A stretch of DNA of 64,000 nucleotides, from positions 824,539-888,538 of the forward strand of contig JH720318.1 in assembly GCA_000231825.2 (NCBI GenBank), given 5' to 3'. Of this stretch, positions 1 through 12,703 are shown piece by piece. The position numbers and the translations under genes were made by a program. This DNA comes from Tetrahymena elliotti 4EA. Taxonomy: Eukaryota; Ciliophora; Oligohymenophorea; Hymenostomatida; Tetrahymenidae. Position 1 is the stretch's first letter; each line of letters starts with the position of its first letter. The notes beneath the pieces were generated by a model that saw only the letters and a list, made by a program, of their open reading frames with translations, was not told the DNA's origin and did not search any database.

Positions 1-337
1 TAGCAATTATTTGGGAGGAATCAATAATGCAGTCAATATGAATCAAATGTAATATTTCTTAGAAACCTAACTTTGTTACATTTTACAAGCAATAATTTCA
101 TATTAAGATTTTGGAAAAGCCTATTTACAATTCATACTTAATAAAAAAACATCGTTTATTAGAATTATAAAAGGCATTAGTTTTTAGGCAATTTACATTT
201 TAAGGATAAAAAATAGTTTTTTATCAGGTTTAGTTTAAGTATTTGCTAAAACCTGGTTCATTGCTATAATTTTTCCAAAATTAAATTAGATTTATCTCCT
301 TTATTTATCAGTAAAAAATATTATTGCTAAAAATAAA
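1..337. other. Leading edge, mostly noncoding
   Basis: This A/T-rich stretch precedes the first clear gene. One + frame stays free of TGA from the window start to about 365, but without codon or motif evidence that is expected by chance where TGA is the only stop. It may hold the 3' end of an upstream gene plus the promoter and 5' UTR of the zinc-finger gene. Nothing more can be supported. Confidence 0.4.
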
Positions 338-2868
338 ATGAACAAAGAGGATGAATAACAAGTTTGACAAATTTTGATAAATTTTTTAATTATTAGAAAA
401 AGAACTCCAAAGCTTACTGAATGTGATAAAACAGATGTTACACATTCCAGTATTTAGACAGCTTCATTAAATTAAAATAGCGCTTATGTTGTTGAGCATT
501 TAGATTTGGATAATTTCAAGAATTTGCAATGTAAAATGAATAACCAACATAATCACAAGCATTGCCAATACTATCATAATAGCAAAGATAGAAAAAGGCC
601 TGGTCATTTCTACAGCAGTGATTTATGTTAGTATATAGAGAAAAATGATGTCTGTCCTGATGGGGATGACTGTAAATTTTCACATAACCGTGTTGAACAG
701 CTCTATTAGCCAGAAAAATATAAAACAAAGTTCTGCACATTTTATCCAAACAATATTAATTCTTGTGAATATGGGTAATTTTGTTCCTTTGCACACTCTG
801 AAAATGATATCGTTATAGAACTTATCCATAATTTAGAGTATGATGATGATTTTTATATGTTCTACTTCAAGACTGTATGGTGTCCTTTTAACTTAGCATA
901 ACATGATAAAGCTCTTTGCGTATATGCTCATAACTGGTAAGATTATAGAAGAAAACCAAGCTAATTTTATTATGAGCCTACTTCATGCACATCTTGGAGT
1001 CCAACAAATTACATTTTAAATTATGAAGATGGATGTCCTCTGAAGTTTGACTGTAACAAATGTCACGGTTGGAAAGAATTGGAATATCACCCAAGAAACT
1101 ATAAAACTAAAGCATGTCCAAATTAAAAGCCATGCAATAAATAGAATGATTGTCCTTTTTATCATAATGGACCTAAAACAGATAAAAGGTATGAAACTTT
1201 TTAATTTTATTTTTAAAATTTTAGGTTTATAAAAGACATGAGGTATATGATATAATTTTTCCTCTTAATTTTAAAAATTTCTATCTATCTACCACCTCAA
1301 AAAAAATTGATCCACTATAAATCAGTTCTTAAAAAAGATTATAAATAGAGAAAAAGTGATGCTATTTTGCTATAAAAGTAAATAATTTTTGGCTTTTTAG
1401 CTGGAGCAAAATAGTTTTAAAAATATGACTGGACAAAAAAGTATTGTTTAAAAATTGCAATTCTTCTAATTCTACCTAATATCATTTAATTATAAAAGAT
1501 TTTTTCACACTAATTACAAACAAAAAAATTATCAAACACATCTTTGAATGAATCGTTTTTTTTTATTGATTATTTCATCAAAATAGACCTCTTTTAATTT
1601 ATTCTTTTATTTATTAAATAAAAATAAACTTTCTTGAATAAATAATTTTTATCAAATTTTTTAATTAATAGAACTATAAATGCTAATATACAGAATAAAA
1701 TTTTCAGATTTGTTCCTAAGAATAGAATAATCACTAATACTTTCAAGGTCAGAAATAATGAAACAATCAATGTTATACCAGGACTTAGTAGCTCTCAATT
1801 TAATCCTCAACTTGTATAGCAATCTTAGTTGCAGTATTTGTCTTAATCATAATAAAATGAGTATGTATAATAATAGTAGCAATAATAATAACAAAATTTC
1901 TTCTTGAAAGGAACTACTTCCATGTTTAATCTCCCCTCAAGTTAATAAGCTCAAAATTAGCAAAATTGGAACCCTCATAGCTCACAATAATTAGGACTTA
2001 ATGTATTCTATTAAACAAACATTTAACCCATCAAATAAAATGGAAATGGCTACTACATAAATAATATGTCTACTCCATAATAAAATTTTGGTTCCCAATA
2101 ATTATTAGATACTCCTCCTATGGCAGATAGTAAATAAATTCAGCTTTTCATTAAGTAATTTAATTTTTTTAATAGATCGCCTGAAACTAAGCAAAAAAAA
2201 GAAAGAAAATTAGAATGGCTCAAACAATAATGGAAGTAATAGTGGAAAAATGATGTCAAAAGATAATTATGATAATGAAGTCTGGTTAGGAAGAGGAGGA
2301 AGTAGACCGATGGATGACTCATTTGAAATCGAACCTCAAAACAGTAATAAAAATGACAAATTTGCATCTTAAGTAACTCACAAAGAAGAAAATGAACTCT
2401 CTGGAAGTTAAAATTTCCTTTAAGATAAATTTAGTGCAAATAATAATGGAAAATCTCCTTATCTTAATTAAAATAGTAAAGGTAATTGATTAAATATAGA
2501 TTAATTTTGGTGATTTTAACACTCTTATTGAAAAATTAGGTGATTATCAAAAATACAGTAACGAGAAAAATTCTGCTTTAACAGATTTTAATTCATACAA
2601 CAAAGATAGCTCAAAGGCAACAACTTCATTTATAAATGATACTAATGATTTGGGTCTATCTTAGCATTTATAAACAGAACAAATGTTTAAGGATTTAGCA
2701 ATAGACTGCCCTCCCATTTAAAAGTAAAGCTATGATTAATCGCATGACAGTATGACAAGAAGAGATGAAGATGAAAGTAAATTTATAAAAATAAAAAGAT
2801 TAAAAAAGGAATTAATTATTTTTTAAAAATTAGTGGCAAGGCATGTTATGCATTTAGTGGATGAATGA
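338..2868 (+). CDS. Unkempt-type CCCH zinc-finger RNA-binding protein
   Basis: About 600 aa with an N-terminal array of CCCH fingers over roughly residues 30-260. One finger, in the segment starting CQYIEKNDVC, has C-x8-C-x5-C-x3-H spacing; another (CTFYPNNINSCEYGQFCSFAH region) has C-x9-C-x5-C-x3-H. The string YYHNSKDRKR closely matches the second zinc-finger cluster of animal Unkempt. A further block (YMFYFKTVWCP ... YHPRNYKTKACP) has the paired-finger layout shared by Unkempt and plant tandem CCCH proteins. Members bind RNA and control translation or decay of target mRNAs. The C-terminal half is Gln/Asn/Ser-rich and looks disordered, with a 10-Gln run near 1870. I place introns at 1189-1671, 2130-2175, 2482-2539 and 2777-2833. 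The first intron, between the ATG at 338 and about 412, is uncertain. An ATG at 536 would cut into the first finger and is less likely. Stop TGA is 2866-2868. Confidence 0.82.
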
Positions 2869-3098
2869 AAGATTGAAAGTTGATAAAAATAAATAATATT
2901 TAAAATTAATAATAAATTTTAATAATAAATAGACTTATATCATTTAATAATATTAATGATTTTATCTTAAAGCTTAACTTAAAACAGTTTTAACCAAAAA
3001 AATACCTAACATTATATATACAAACAAGATCATTTTAAAATATTAACATGCTTAGTATAATTCTTCAACCTCAGATATTCTTTTTATTGCAATAAGAA

Positions 3099-4886
3099 AT
3101 GGGAAATAACAATTTACAAACACTTAATAAACAAATCTTTCAAACTCTCCAAACGGAACTTACTTGTACTTAAATCATATAAAAGAATCAACCTTAGTAA
3201 TTAAGATAATCATATTGTAAGAATATTTCAATAATTGAAACAATTAAAGAAAGATGGTTTGAAAATTATAAAGAAAAATTAATTAAAAATAAGCTGTTAA
3301 TGAAAGGGAAAAAGCTAATTATTTTAAATCTTTTAAAAACTGTAATATATTTTCATACATATCAAATTTCATATGAAAAAATAGTATACTAATTATGGAT
3401 TTATATTAAAAACAAGGTTATCATTCAAAAGTAATTTATCTTTAATACTCTCAATGATTAATTTATCTACAATAATAATTTCACAATTCTCCTTTTATAA
3501 ATATTTGCATAAAATATTTTAAAAATATTGCTAGGATTTGATATTTTTTTCACCCCTTTTTGACCTCTAGAAAATTTTTGTTTCAAAAATGTATTCCTAA
3601 TATAGTTTCAATCTGAGTATAAATCATAATAAATCATTTTAGGGTTTATGTTAAATATAGAAATTAAATTTTTATTATATACTATTATATTGAGACAAAC
3701 TTAATTCTAATAAAATGTGTAATTAAGTAAAAAATCACTAGGAAAATTGAAGAGATAGTTATTTAATATATTTTAGATTTAAAATTTATCATATTCTATA
3801 ATGATTTTATCAATTGTTATTTAAGGGAATAGCTTATAGTATTACTAGAACAAAATAACTAGACTAAAATTATTTTACATTTCTTCAGACATGTAAAAGG
3901 CATTTAAAAAAAATTAAAGCATTTTTGGAGAGTTAGCATTTATCATACAATATTATGAGCAGATAGGTTAAATTTTTTATATAAATTTTAACTCATCTGT
4001 GTTGTTATTCAAGATTTTGATAGTATAAAAGCATACTGGATTTTCATTAAGAAATTATTAGATGAATTTCATAGCTCTTTTGTATTTAAAATTTTTAAAA
4101 TCAAGCTCTGCAAAGTATTGTAAACTTTTTAATCTTTGTATTTTATGTTCTGAATTTGCAAGGTCAACTTCTAGATTTATAAAGAAAGGTCCCTTGAATA
4201 TAAAAGTTATCAAAAAATAAACTTAATAAGTTAGAACAGGAAGCATAGTTACTATTAAGATTTTAAGTATTTCTGTTAGTTGCTAATAGAAAAGTAGACT
4301 AAAAAATAAATTATTCAAACTTACAAATCCTTGTATTTATGCTAAATTCTTTGAGATTTAAAAGCTAATAATATCTTTTTTATTGAGCTTTTAGGTTACT
4401 AAGCAAGAACCTAATATACAAGATATTAAATATCCAAAAATGATACCATAGATATCTTTTTTCCTTATTAATTTAAATAAAAAATAATAAGAAAATATTA
4501 TTATAGAGAGCTCAAGAGCATAAAAAGAAACTAGAAACAAACCTCCTATTTAAGATTAAAATATTATTTATAGCTATAAAGTAATCAAGATCATAAATGT
4601 GAACTAGATAGACATAAACCAACTTTTATAAATTAAGTATGAGAAAAGTATAATAGAGAAGATCATTGAAAGGAAATATTAAGGTTTTGAATTATTTCTT
4701 ATACAGAATTCTATTGCAAATTAAATAACACATGGTATCATAGTAGATATCTTATCAAATTATTTTATATTTACTTATTCAGGTTTTCTATTTTAAAAGG
4801 ATTCTATTTCTAGTAAAAAGAGTAACTCAATATATTGTGTTAAGTTTTTCTTTGGGTATAACAAAAATACTCTAAACCTGTGGTGA
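3099..4886 (+). CDS. Possible hypothetical gene, weakly supported
   Basis: From an ATG with A-rich context the + frame stays open for 595 codons except for one TGA at 3561-3563. Downstream of that TGA it runs 440 codons without another stop. An intron 3342-3605 (GTAATATATT ... CTAATATAG, 264 nt) would remove the TGA and keep the frame. The product is hydrophobic and K/I-rich. It carries FGELAFI near codon 270, which recalls the phosphate-binding-cassette motif FGE(L/I)A of cyclic-nucleotide-binding domains, but the surrounding residues do not confirm that fold. Such frames also arise by chance in A/T-rich DNA with one stop codon. It could be a real gene, a decayed copy, or noncoding sequence. 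Confidence 0.3.
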
Positions 4887-5544
4887 ACGTGTATGATAAA
4901 AAAGAAAATCTTGACACAAATTTAGCTACTTTCATCAATTAATAGAGTACACAGAGAGAAAACTAGAAGCATTTAACAAATATTTATATAGATGAGAAGC
5001 TATTTAGATTGTTTTATCAAACTAAATCTTAAATTATTGTTTTAGTTCTCAATTATCATTTTTTATCTTATTTTTTTAATTATTCTTTTTTTATTTCAAA
5101 AATGTTTCCAAATAAAAAACTAGTAAAATTTATCATCTGCAAAGAGAAATTTGTGATCAATATTTCTTTCAAAATTTTAATACTTTTAGAAATTTTATTT
5201 AAAAATTCTCATGAATAAGAAACAAATCAAAAAATCATAAAAAAACATTTTAAAATAAACTTTAAATTTCAATAAATAAATTGAATAAAAATAGCGAAAG
5301 TATTTGAAAATAAAAAACAATGAAGAAATATTTGGAAAGATAATGAAGATCTATTATAATACAAAATTGTTTATAAATATAAGTAATAAATCAAAAATAG
5401 AACCTTTTTAATGTTATTTAAGTAAGTACTCTAAAGATTAATTTTATAATTAGATGAATTAAATTTTATTAGAATAAATATATTATACTTGCTGTGCTAC
5501 AAATAAAAAAATTTGATTATTCTATCAGTTTATCTTTGAATTGT
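4887..5544. other. Intergenic, no gene seen
   Basis: A/T-rich DNA between a weak + frame and the 3' end of the minus-strand C2 gene. It is rich in homopolymer runs and has no sustained frame with protein-like composition on either strand. Confidence 0.5.
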
Positions 5545-7646
5545 TCAATAATTTTGCTAATAATACTAGTTATATTAATTTGCACTTTAGTCTTAATATG
5601 TAATATAACTTTTATTTGTATTTATTTTCTCAGGAGTCATTAGAATCTTATCAACTCTATAATCTTAGTTTTCTATGTAAGGTCTTTGTTCTTACAAAAA
5701 TTATCTACGAGGACTAATTTAATGCTTGCTTTTTATCAATAAAAGCTTATCATCATTAGGATTATTTCTGCAAAATTAGACTAATCCCCAGAAGCAAGCA
5801 ACTAAGAAAATCTATTTTAAATACAAAGTTAGAATATTTATTGCTAATATAATTTAATTTACCTTATTAATAACTGTAATAAAAGATATAACAACATTAG
5901 CTTTTCTAAAACCTGAATCTAACATTGTATCATACATTTATTTTTCTTGAGGATTCCACCAATGCTATATTAAAATATTTTTTAAATAAAATTATAAAAT
6001 CAAACACAAATTTAAATTACTTCAGCAAAGAAAATTAGCCAGAATATTTCAAATAGTATTGAAAATATATATGCAGTAATTATTTTTAAGCAGCCATTTT
6101 CGTTTAGTTCATTCAATTCATACTAAGCAACATAATAAAATATGATTAATAGCTTTTAATATTTTTAAATAAATTTTTAAATCATTTGTTTCATTTAAAT
6201 TAATTACATCAAAGTATGGACTCTTTTCAAAAAATTCAATTAGGAGAATAACAAACAAACTAACTGTAAATAGACGAGCATACAAATGTACATTTTAAAT
6301 TGAAGAGACATCAAGAGGTACTGATTTAATTTATTCGTTTTCTCTTTAAACTCTAAGATTTTATACTTCTTTCTATCCAGAATTATTGTTAATGGTATAT
6401 AAATTATTTGCATCTCTCAACATAGGATAAGGATCTCTTTAGAATCTTTACAAAGTTTTAAAAGGTTGCTAAAGAATAACTATATCTCTTTAAAATTAAA
6501 TTAAATCTTCAACTATATTTTAGAATTCAGAGTTTTTTGAGCTCAAAATACCCTCTAAAAATTTCACCTTTTAAAAAAGTCAATTTAATTTTGATTCAGC
6601 ATTTTTTTTAAATGAATAATTTACATTTGAATAGACATACTACAGTTTTAATGTCAAATAGCTATCTCTTAATATCTCTCCATTCTAGTTGTAGATCTAG
6701 TATTGTTTTATTCTTAATTATTGATCATCTAAATCTTTTAAAGGGATATTAATCTATCCAATAAAATTTTCTTTTGTGTACTAATCAAAATCTGTTATGA
6801 AAACCTGGAGTCTTTCTTAACCAGTAAATACCTAGCTTTATTTAATAGGATATAATTTAAACGATAAACATTAAATAACTTACAATTTATGAGATGCATT
6901 CTACCAAGTGTAGGTTTAGCTTGGATTATAACTACTGGCACCTGTTTCAAATTTTTAACCATTAAATGTCATTGTTATGAAAGGATCTGTTTGAGATCCA
7001 TTATAACTTAAATTTCTACCATCAACTACAGCTACCTCTAAGAAAGCATCTTGCATAACCCCATAATTATTCAGTATTTCCTTTTTATTTTCTTCTTCAA
7101 GTTTATTAATGTAAGTTTTTTTTTCAATTTCAATATCGCTTAAAGACTTTTATGTGTTTTGTATTTTAGAATGTAAAAGAGATTCAGCATGCAAAACTAC
7201 TGATATAAAATCATCAACTAAAACTTTGCCTTCCTAATCTTTTTATACTTGTTGATAAAGCTATTCTCCTATATCTCTATCGAAAGCCTTACCAATCTTT
7301 TTTTGGATAAATAATAAATAAAAATGGTTAAGATGTTTAAATGATGAAAAAATGAAATTTTACTTTTGTGTCCAAAATATTAAAGAGCTCAATTTTTGTT
7401 AAATACTCTTAATGACTAATATCCTATTCAGAAAACTCTTTTCTTAAAATTCCTATCTTAACTTTCTTTATCTCTTCCTTCTATTAATTATTTTAGATTA
7501 CAAATGCTTAAATTTATCTTTCATAAACTTATTTAATCATTAGAAAAGAAATAGCTGAAGTTAAAGAAATGACCAAATCGAATTACCTCTTTATTAATTG
7601 CAAGGGGTTAATTATAGGATTATCTACCTGGTGAATAATAAGACAT
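5545..7646 (-). CDS. EF-hand-like / C2 protein with AGTRAP-like membrane tail
   Basis: Roughly 550 aa, start MSYYSPGRQSYNQ, stop TGA at 5545-5547. The N-terminal region (about 20-110) looks like a degenerate EF-hand pair, for example KIGKAFDRDIG followed by DQEGKVLVDDFISVV. A C2 domain follows (about 150-280): LEVAVVDGRNLSYNGSQTDP, then ERLQVFITDFDQYTKENFIG and IPLKDLDD. The last third has four hydrophobic stretches (LFTVSLFVILLIEFF; LLIIFYYVAQY; AYIFSILFEIFWLIFF; VVISFITVINKIFLVACFW) ending in a charged tail. Spacing and residues resemble AGTRAP, the angiotensin II type-1 receptor-associated membrane protein. C2 domains bind membranes or Ca2+, so a membrane-trafficking or signalling adaptor is inferred. 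At least five short introns are needed; I am sure of the frame in most exons but not of every splice edge. The C2 call is firm, the AGTRAP link less so. Confidence 0.72.
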
Positions 7647-8610
7647 AAGTCGTAATCAATATTAAGCTATTACAAATGATAAACTTTTTGTATATTTATA
7701 AAATACCTTTAATGAATAAAATTTATTTCTTTTTTGTATTTATTAAATATAATATCTACTTATCATAATATACTTCAAATAATAATCATTAATTTATTTA
7801 TCCATTTAAATCATTAAGATTTATTATTTCCTTCTAAATTAATTAATAAACAAATAGACTCTGTGATTGATTGAATAATTAAGCAATTTATTTTAAATTC
7901 AGTAATTTTTTTCATAGCTTCTCATTATTATTTTTTAACTTAAATTAAATTTTATTAACTGATAAAATTGCAAATATTAAATTTGATTTATGAATATTTC
8001 AACCTGAGGCAATAAACTCCATGAATCAAAAGTTAAATTTTAAAAAAATCTACATCTAGCTCCTATAAAATGTAAGGATAAGTTAAAAAAATAAAAATAG
8101 CTAAGTATCAATTTAAACAAATATGTTATCTTTAAGATATTTTATGAATCCACTTGATAATTGAATAATGAAAAATAACAGATCTTTCTTATTTAATAAA
8201 AAGCAAAGCAATAATAGCTGATAACAAGATAAATATGATCAAGAAATCTAAATTTTAAGAATGTAAAACACTCGAAAAGAGAAAATAATATAAATGGAAT
8301 TTAATTTATAATTTATGTAATATTTAATTCTAAATATTTGCCTTGTTGTTTAAACTTTAATTTATTAATAAATGTATGAGAGTTAAGGAATACAGATTCA
8401 TCCAAATAAATTCTTCTTATTCTTATTTTACTAGCTAAGACTCTTATTGTAATATTCATTTTATCATTCCTTTTTTAAAATTACTTTTATTATTTGTTTA
8501 TCATTATGTTTATGATGATTATTATTAAGATTATTATTGACTTTATTTGTATTTTTGTAGATCTATTCTAGATGGGTAGATTTTTTTATAGTAAATCATA
8601 TGCCGTTGAA
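7647..8610. other. Intergenic, possible 3' exon of UBTD gene
   Basis: Between two minus-strand genes. The part at 8464-8560 could encode an Asn/His/Lys-rich tail of the neighbouring ubiquitin-like gene if an intron removes the stop at 8611. Otherwise no gene is visible. Short ATT/ATG runs occur around 8510-8550. Confidence 0.4.
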
Positions 8611-9662
8611 TCATTCAACATCTGAAGCAAATGCTTGAATAATGGTTTCTTTATCTAACTTGTAGTTTCCTAATTTATGATGGTTAAGCATTTCTCTTCC
8701 TGCCAAAAATAACCTGAACTTTTTCCATCTCTTTTAAATTTAAATCTACATTTATTCCTTTATATCCTCTATCTTTGTACTATTTTCTGAGCTCATATTT
8801 ATATTTTATTCAATACCTACAACTCTAAGCTTATACTTTTATTTGAAAAAGAAAACTATAAAAGACAAATAAATATCTACTTTAAAAATTACTTCTATGG
8901 TTTTATTTTCAAAATCTTAAATTAAAAACTTTTCGTATTTTGAAACAGCGGCATAGGCTATTGGCTCGTTAATACAAAATATGGGTACATCATATTTATG
9001 ACCTAATTTTTGAGTTAAATTTAATTAGAGATTAAAACAAGATAAAATATATTTGAAAACTTACCATCTGAATCGTATGTAATTTATAATGATCTGTTTA
9101 CTAATTTCAAACCTGCTGCTGCAATTATAGCTAGTGCTTCAGCTAATTTATAAATATAATTTAGTTATATTGATTTAACCAACAATTTTTATATATTTTT
9201 TAAGTGCTTAAATTAACTAAACTTCCATAATTAAAGTAAGCATATAATTAAATTGACATGATATCATCCAAAAAATGTAATATTTTACTTTCTTCAACAT
9301 TGCAAGATTATTTTAATGCCAACCAACTTTCAATATGGCCTTCAGTTCTAGTATCTAATTATTTATTAAGAGCATCTAAATTATATGTCTATGATTAATA
9401 ATTAACAATTACCCCAGAATTCTTATCTCTTTTTTTCAAGCTCTTACTTAGTTAGTGTTGTTCTATATGCATGAGTTTTTTTTATTCCAGTACCAGTAAA
9501 TTAGTCTCTAACTATTTCAGAGACGGACTCATATTTTTTATTCACATTAAAAGGATGATTTACATTTAAAATAGGAGCAAATTCATGATTAACTAATTAA
9601 TCTTGCTGGTTTACTGGATTTCCAACTTATTATTCATTACCTTTAGTGCAAGCACTTCCCAT
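8611..9662 (-). CDS. UBTD1/2-type ubiquitin-like domain protein
   Basis: About 250 aa starting MGSACTKGNEQQ. The N-terminal region carries the UBTD signature: LEKKRQEFWDTRTEGHIESW followed by LALKQSC, against (K/R)R.EFWDT....G....W.AL in animal UBTD1/UBTD2. It continues as EALAIIAAAGLKL and YDSDGHKYDVPIFCI, matching the conserved A.II.(G/A)A.I.L ... YDE.G..Y.(L/V)P.(F/Y)C segment. The C-terminal ubiquitin-like fold has IEDIKEQM, then RLFLAGREML, and ETIIQAF. UBTD proteins bind E2 enzymes and influence ubiquitination. The N-terminal MGxxC could be lipidated, as Gly2 is conserved in the family. Introns are placed so that EFW-D, SCNVEE-T, DSDG and IEVIFK-Y are rejoined. The stop at 8611-8613 directly follows the ubiquitin fold; a spliced Asn/His-rich extension to 8464 is possible. 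A UBE2J-like E2 also lies in this window, but the two are far apart. Confidence 0.85.
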
Positions 9663-10259
9663 TAGATTATAATTTTGGCTAACTTTAAATTTTTGTCTTT
9701 TTTAACTTGCTAATAATAAAACTTTATATGGTGTTATTGAGTTGAAATTTGTTTAAGCTGAATTTTTTATTTTATATTGTATTGAAATAATAATAAATTG
9801 TATAAAATGAATGATCTTAATTTATATTTCTTACTTATTAATTAATTCAAATAATAAATGTTCCAATTATTTTAATAGTTAAAATCCTTTTCATTCTATT
9901 TCAAATACAAATCAATCAATACACTATAAAATTACATCTTGAGCTGATTAATTAACAAAATAATTTATGCATATAAAAGTGTAAATTTTAAATAAATAAT
10001 TTGATCACTCACTAGTAACTTAAAGACCATAAAATCTAGATAGTTTCATTTTATTTCAAAATTTGGGTGCGTTTATATTTATCTAATCATTATTAGTGAT
10101 TTCATTAACTACCCTTACATAAAAAAGATTTAGTAAATAAATCATTTTAATTCTTGAGGTTTTTAAATAATTTAAATAAACAACTGTTAACATAAATAAA
10201 CATTGAAGTTGTAAAATAAAGAATAATTTATTATTTTTGTGTTCTTGTTTTGTTTGCTC
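9663..10259. other. Intergenic, no gene seen
   Basis: A/T-rich spacer between the start of the UBTD gene and the 3' end of the coiled-coil gene, both on the minus strand. It should hold the UBTD promoter and the coiled-coil terminator, but no motif stands out. Confidence 0.5.
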
Positions 10260-12068
10260 TCATTATTCATTTTCTTATTAATTTTCACCTGAATTTTATT
10301 TTTCTTCATTAATTTTCTAGTCTATCTTTTCACTTTCTTAACTTTGAAGCTTCTTTTCTAACTCAAGTATTCTCTCATCTTTTAGTTTCATCTATTCTAT
10401 ATGTTAGACCTATTTTTCTTACAATTCTTGCATTTATGATTAGTTTTATGAATTGACTTCTTTCAGTTTTTCAATTTCTGCTTCAAGTCCCTTTTCAACC
10501 TCTAGTTTTTCATTTAGCTTTTGTTATAAATTCTCTTAATCTTCTTGTTTCTATTAGATAGATTTTTCTTATTACTGAACAGTTTCTTCTTTTTAACTGA
10601 GTTGATTATTTAATGATTCAAATTATTTTTTGAATTCAAGCAACTCTGTTTGTAGTTATTCAATCTATTAGTTATTTTCATTCAATTTATTATTATTTTG
10701 TGTAATAATGCTCTCTTTGTCTTATAACAAAGCTTTTAGTTCTTTATTTTCTTGTTAATTCTACTCAAATTCTTTTTAGATAAGATCTATCTTTTATTCA
10801 CTCAATTCTTTTTAAGTCTATTATTCTTTTTCAATTAAATCTTTACTTTCTTGTATTTGCTTAATTTAGTTTGATAAATTATCATTTTGACTCAATTATT
10901 ATTTTAACTCTTCACCAAGTTATTCTATTCTTGTGTTTGCTTGTTCTAAATTTTTTCCTTAGTCTCCTAATAAATCACTACTTTTTTTCTTTTCATTTTC
11001 AAGCTATTACTCAATATCTGCTAATTTTAAACTCAAATTTTGCAATTCTGTTACTGTTTTTTAAAATTATTCTTCTTTGCTTGATAATTCTTCTGTTAAA
11101 GTGATAACTTTTTGTCTACTCTCATTAAGATTTTCTATTTACTTATTTTTATTTTCATTTATTAAAATTTCATTTTCTTTTATCTAGCTTTGTAAATTCT
11201 TTTGTCGTTCTTCTGAATTTTTAAGTATTTCTTATAATTTTTCATTCTGTGTTTTGGCTTCTTCTAATTCTTTTTCTAGTTGCTCATTTTTGTTATTTAA
11301 AATTGACAATTATTAGTTAACACTTTCATTTGAAGAAGTGTGATCATTTAAGAGTTATTCAACTTTTTATTTTTCTTTTTTTATTTCTTATAATTCTTGT
11401 TTCAAGAGTTATTCTTATGATTCTACTTCTTTAAGTTTTGTACAATCCTGTTTTATTNNNNNNNNNNNNNNNNNNNNNNNNNNNNNNNNNNNNNNNNNNN
11501 NNNNNNNNNNNNNNNNNNNNNNNNNNNNNNNNNNNNNNNNNNNNNNNNNNNNNNNNNTGTACTATTCATTCACCACAATAAAAGTATTAATTTTCTAAGT
11601 CTTCTCATCACCTTGTCTTGTTAAATTATCAATCTATTCTTTTTATTTTTCTAATTACTCAGAGTTTTATTGTAGAAGGTGAATTTTTTCTAATAATTTA
11701 TCTTTTTCTGTATTTATTTACTGAAGTTGTTTTTACAATACTTCATTTTCTTCTTATAGTTTTTATAATTTTTCAACAAATTCATCAGTTAATTGTTTTT
11801 GTTCTTATAGTTATTATATTAATTCTTATTATTTAGCTAAATCTTCCTCATTTGAAACATGCTATTCTTAATTGCTGTCTTTACTTATGTTGCTTATCAA
11901 CTAATTATTTTTTAAAGCAAGCTAGTGTGTAGAAGCAACATTGTCTTAAATTTATAAATTTTACTATGCTACTTATTTCATATCTGATTAAATTGCATTC
12001 AAGATACCTGCGTTATAATGAATTCTTTGAAAAATATCATTTAATATATTCTAAAGATCTTTATTCAT
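10260..12068 (-). CDS. Coiled-coil protein, interrupted by assembly gap
   Basis: The N-terminal part (MNKDLQNILNDIFQRIHYN) starts at 12068 and stays open to the N run. On the other side the same strand continues to a TGA at 10260-10262. Apart from the first 60 residues nearly the whole product is Gln/Glu/Lys/Leu heptad-like sequence (EENEVLQKQLQQINTEKDK; LKDERILELEKKLQ), typical of long coiled-coil structural proteins of basal bodies, cytoskeleton or Golgi. No enzymatic or ligand-binding motif is visible. No intron is needed in the parts read. The true length is unknown because exactly 100 N replace an unmeasured stretch, and the frame cannot be checked across it. I recognise no orthologue. 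Confidence 0.72.
11458..11557. other. Assembly gap of 100 N
   Basis: Exactly 100 N, the conventional placeholder for a gap of unknown size. It falls inside the repetitive Gln/Glu-rich coding region of the coiled-coil gene, where low-complexity repeats may have defeated assembly. Confidence 0.98.
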
Positions 12069-12703
12069 TTTTTTATTAACTTAAGAAATTAAATTTTTGA
12101 AATTTTTGATAAATGTAAATAATTTAAAAATAATAAATTTTATGTAAAGATATTTTAACATGGATATATTCTTACCAAATAGATTTATTTTTAGTAATTC
12201 AAATAGATCAAACATAAATTTATCGAACATCGTTTAAAAAACTATTCCTTTTATCATATTGTTTGCATATCTAAAAACTAAAATAATTTTCATTTCCCTT
12301 ATTAAGAATTATTTTAAATAAAATTTAATATCGAATTATTTTTTCTAAAGTTAAATACAAAAATACAGTAATTCTTTTAATTTTTATTTCACTTCATTTC
12401 AGAAAATTATGACAAATAAAATTTACTTTTCTTTTTCTATTTAATTTTTTAATTCAAAAACCCTTAAATATTTAAAAATTATTATCAATTAATCATAAAT
12501 AAAAAAAATCAGGATTTTACATAAAAAACATAATACTTTGCATATGTTTGATAGACATTTATGTAAGTTTTTTATATATTAAAAATATTTTAAGAAAATT
12601 ATCCTTATAAATGTACAGTATAGATAATTTATTTTCTTAACTTCTTAATAAATAAAAAATACAAAAAAATAATTAATAATTGATTCAAGACATAAAAGGA
12701 ATA
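12069..12703. other. Divergent intergenic region
   Basis: Lies between the starts of the minus-strand coiled-coil gene and the plus-strand unknown gene, so it should hold two promoters. It is almost pure A/T with no ordered motif that I can single out. Confidence 0.5.

Noticed and set aside
3561..3563. TGA at 3561 as a selenocysteine codon
   Set aside because: No SECIS-like hairpin or redox motif (CxxU/UxxC) is visible, and an intron removing it is simpler.
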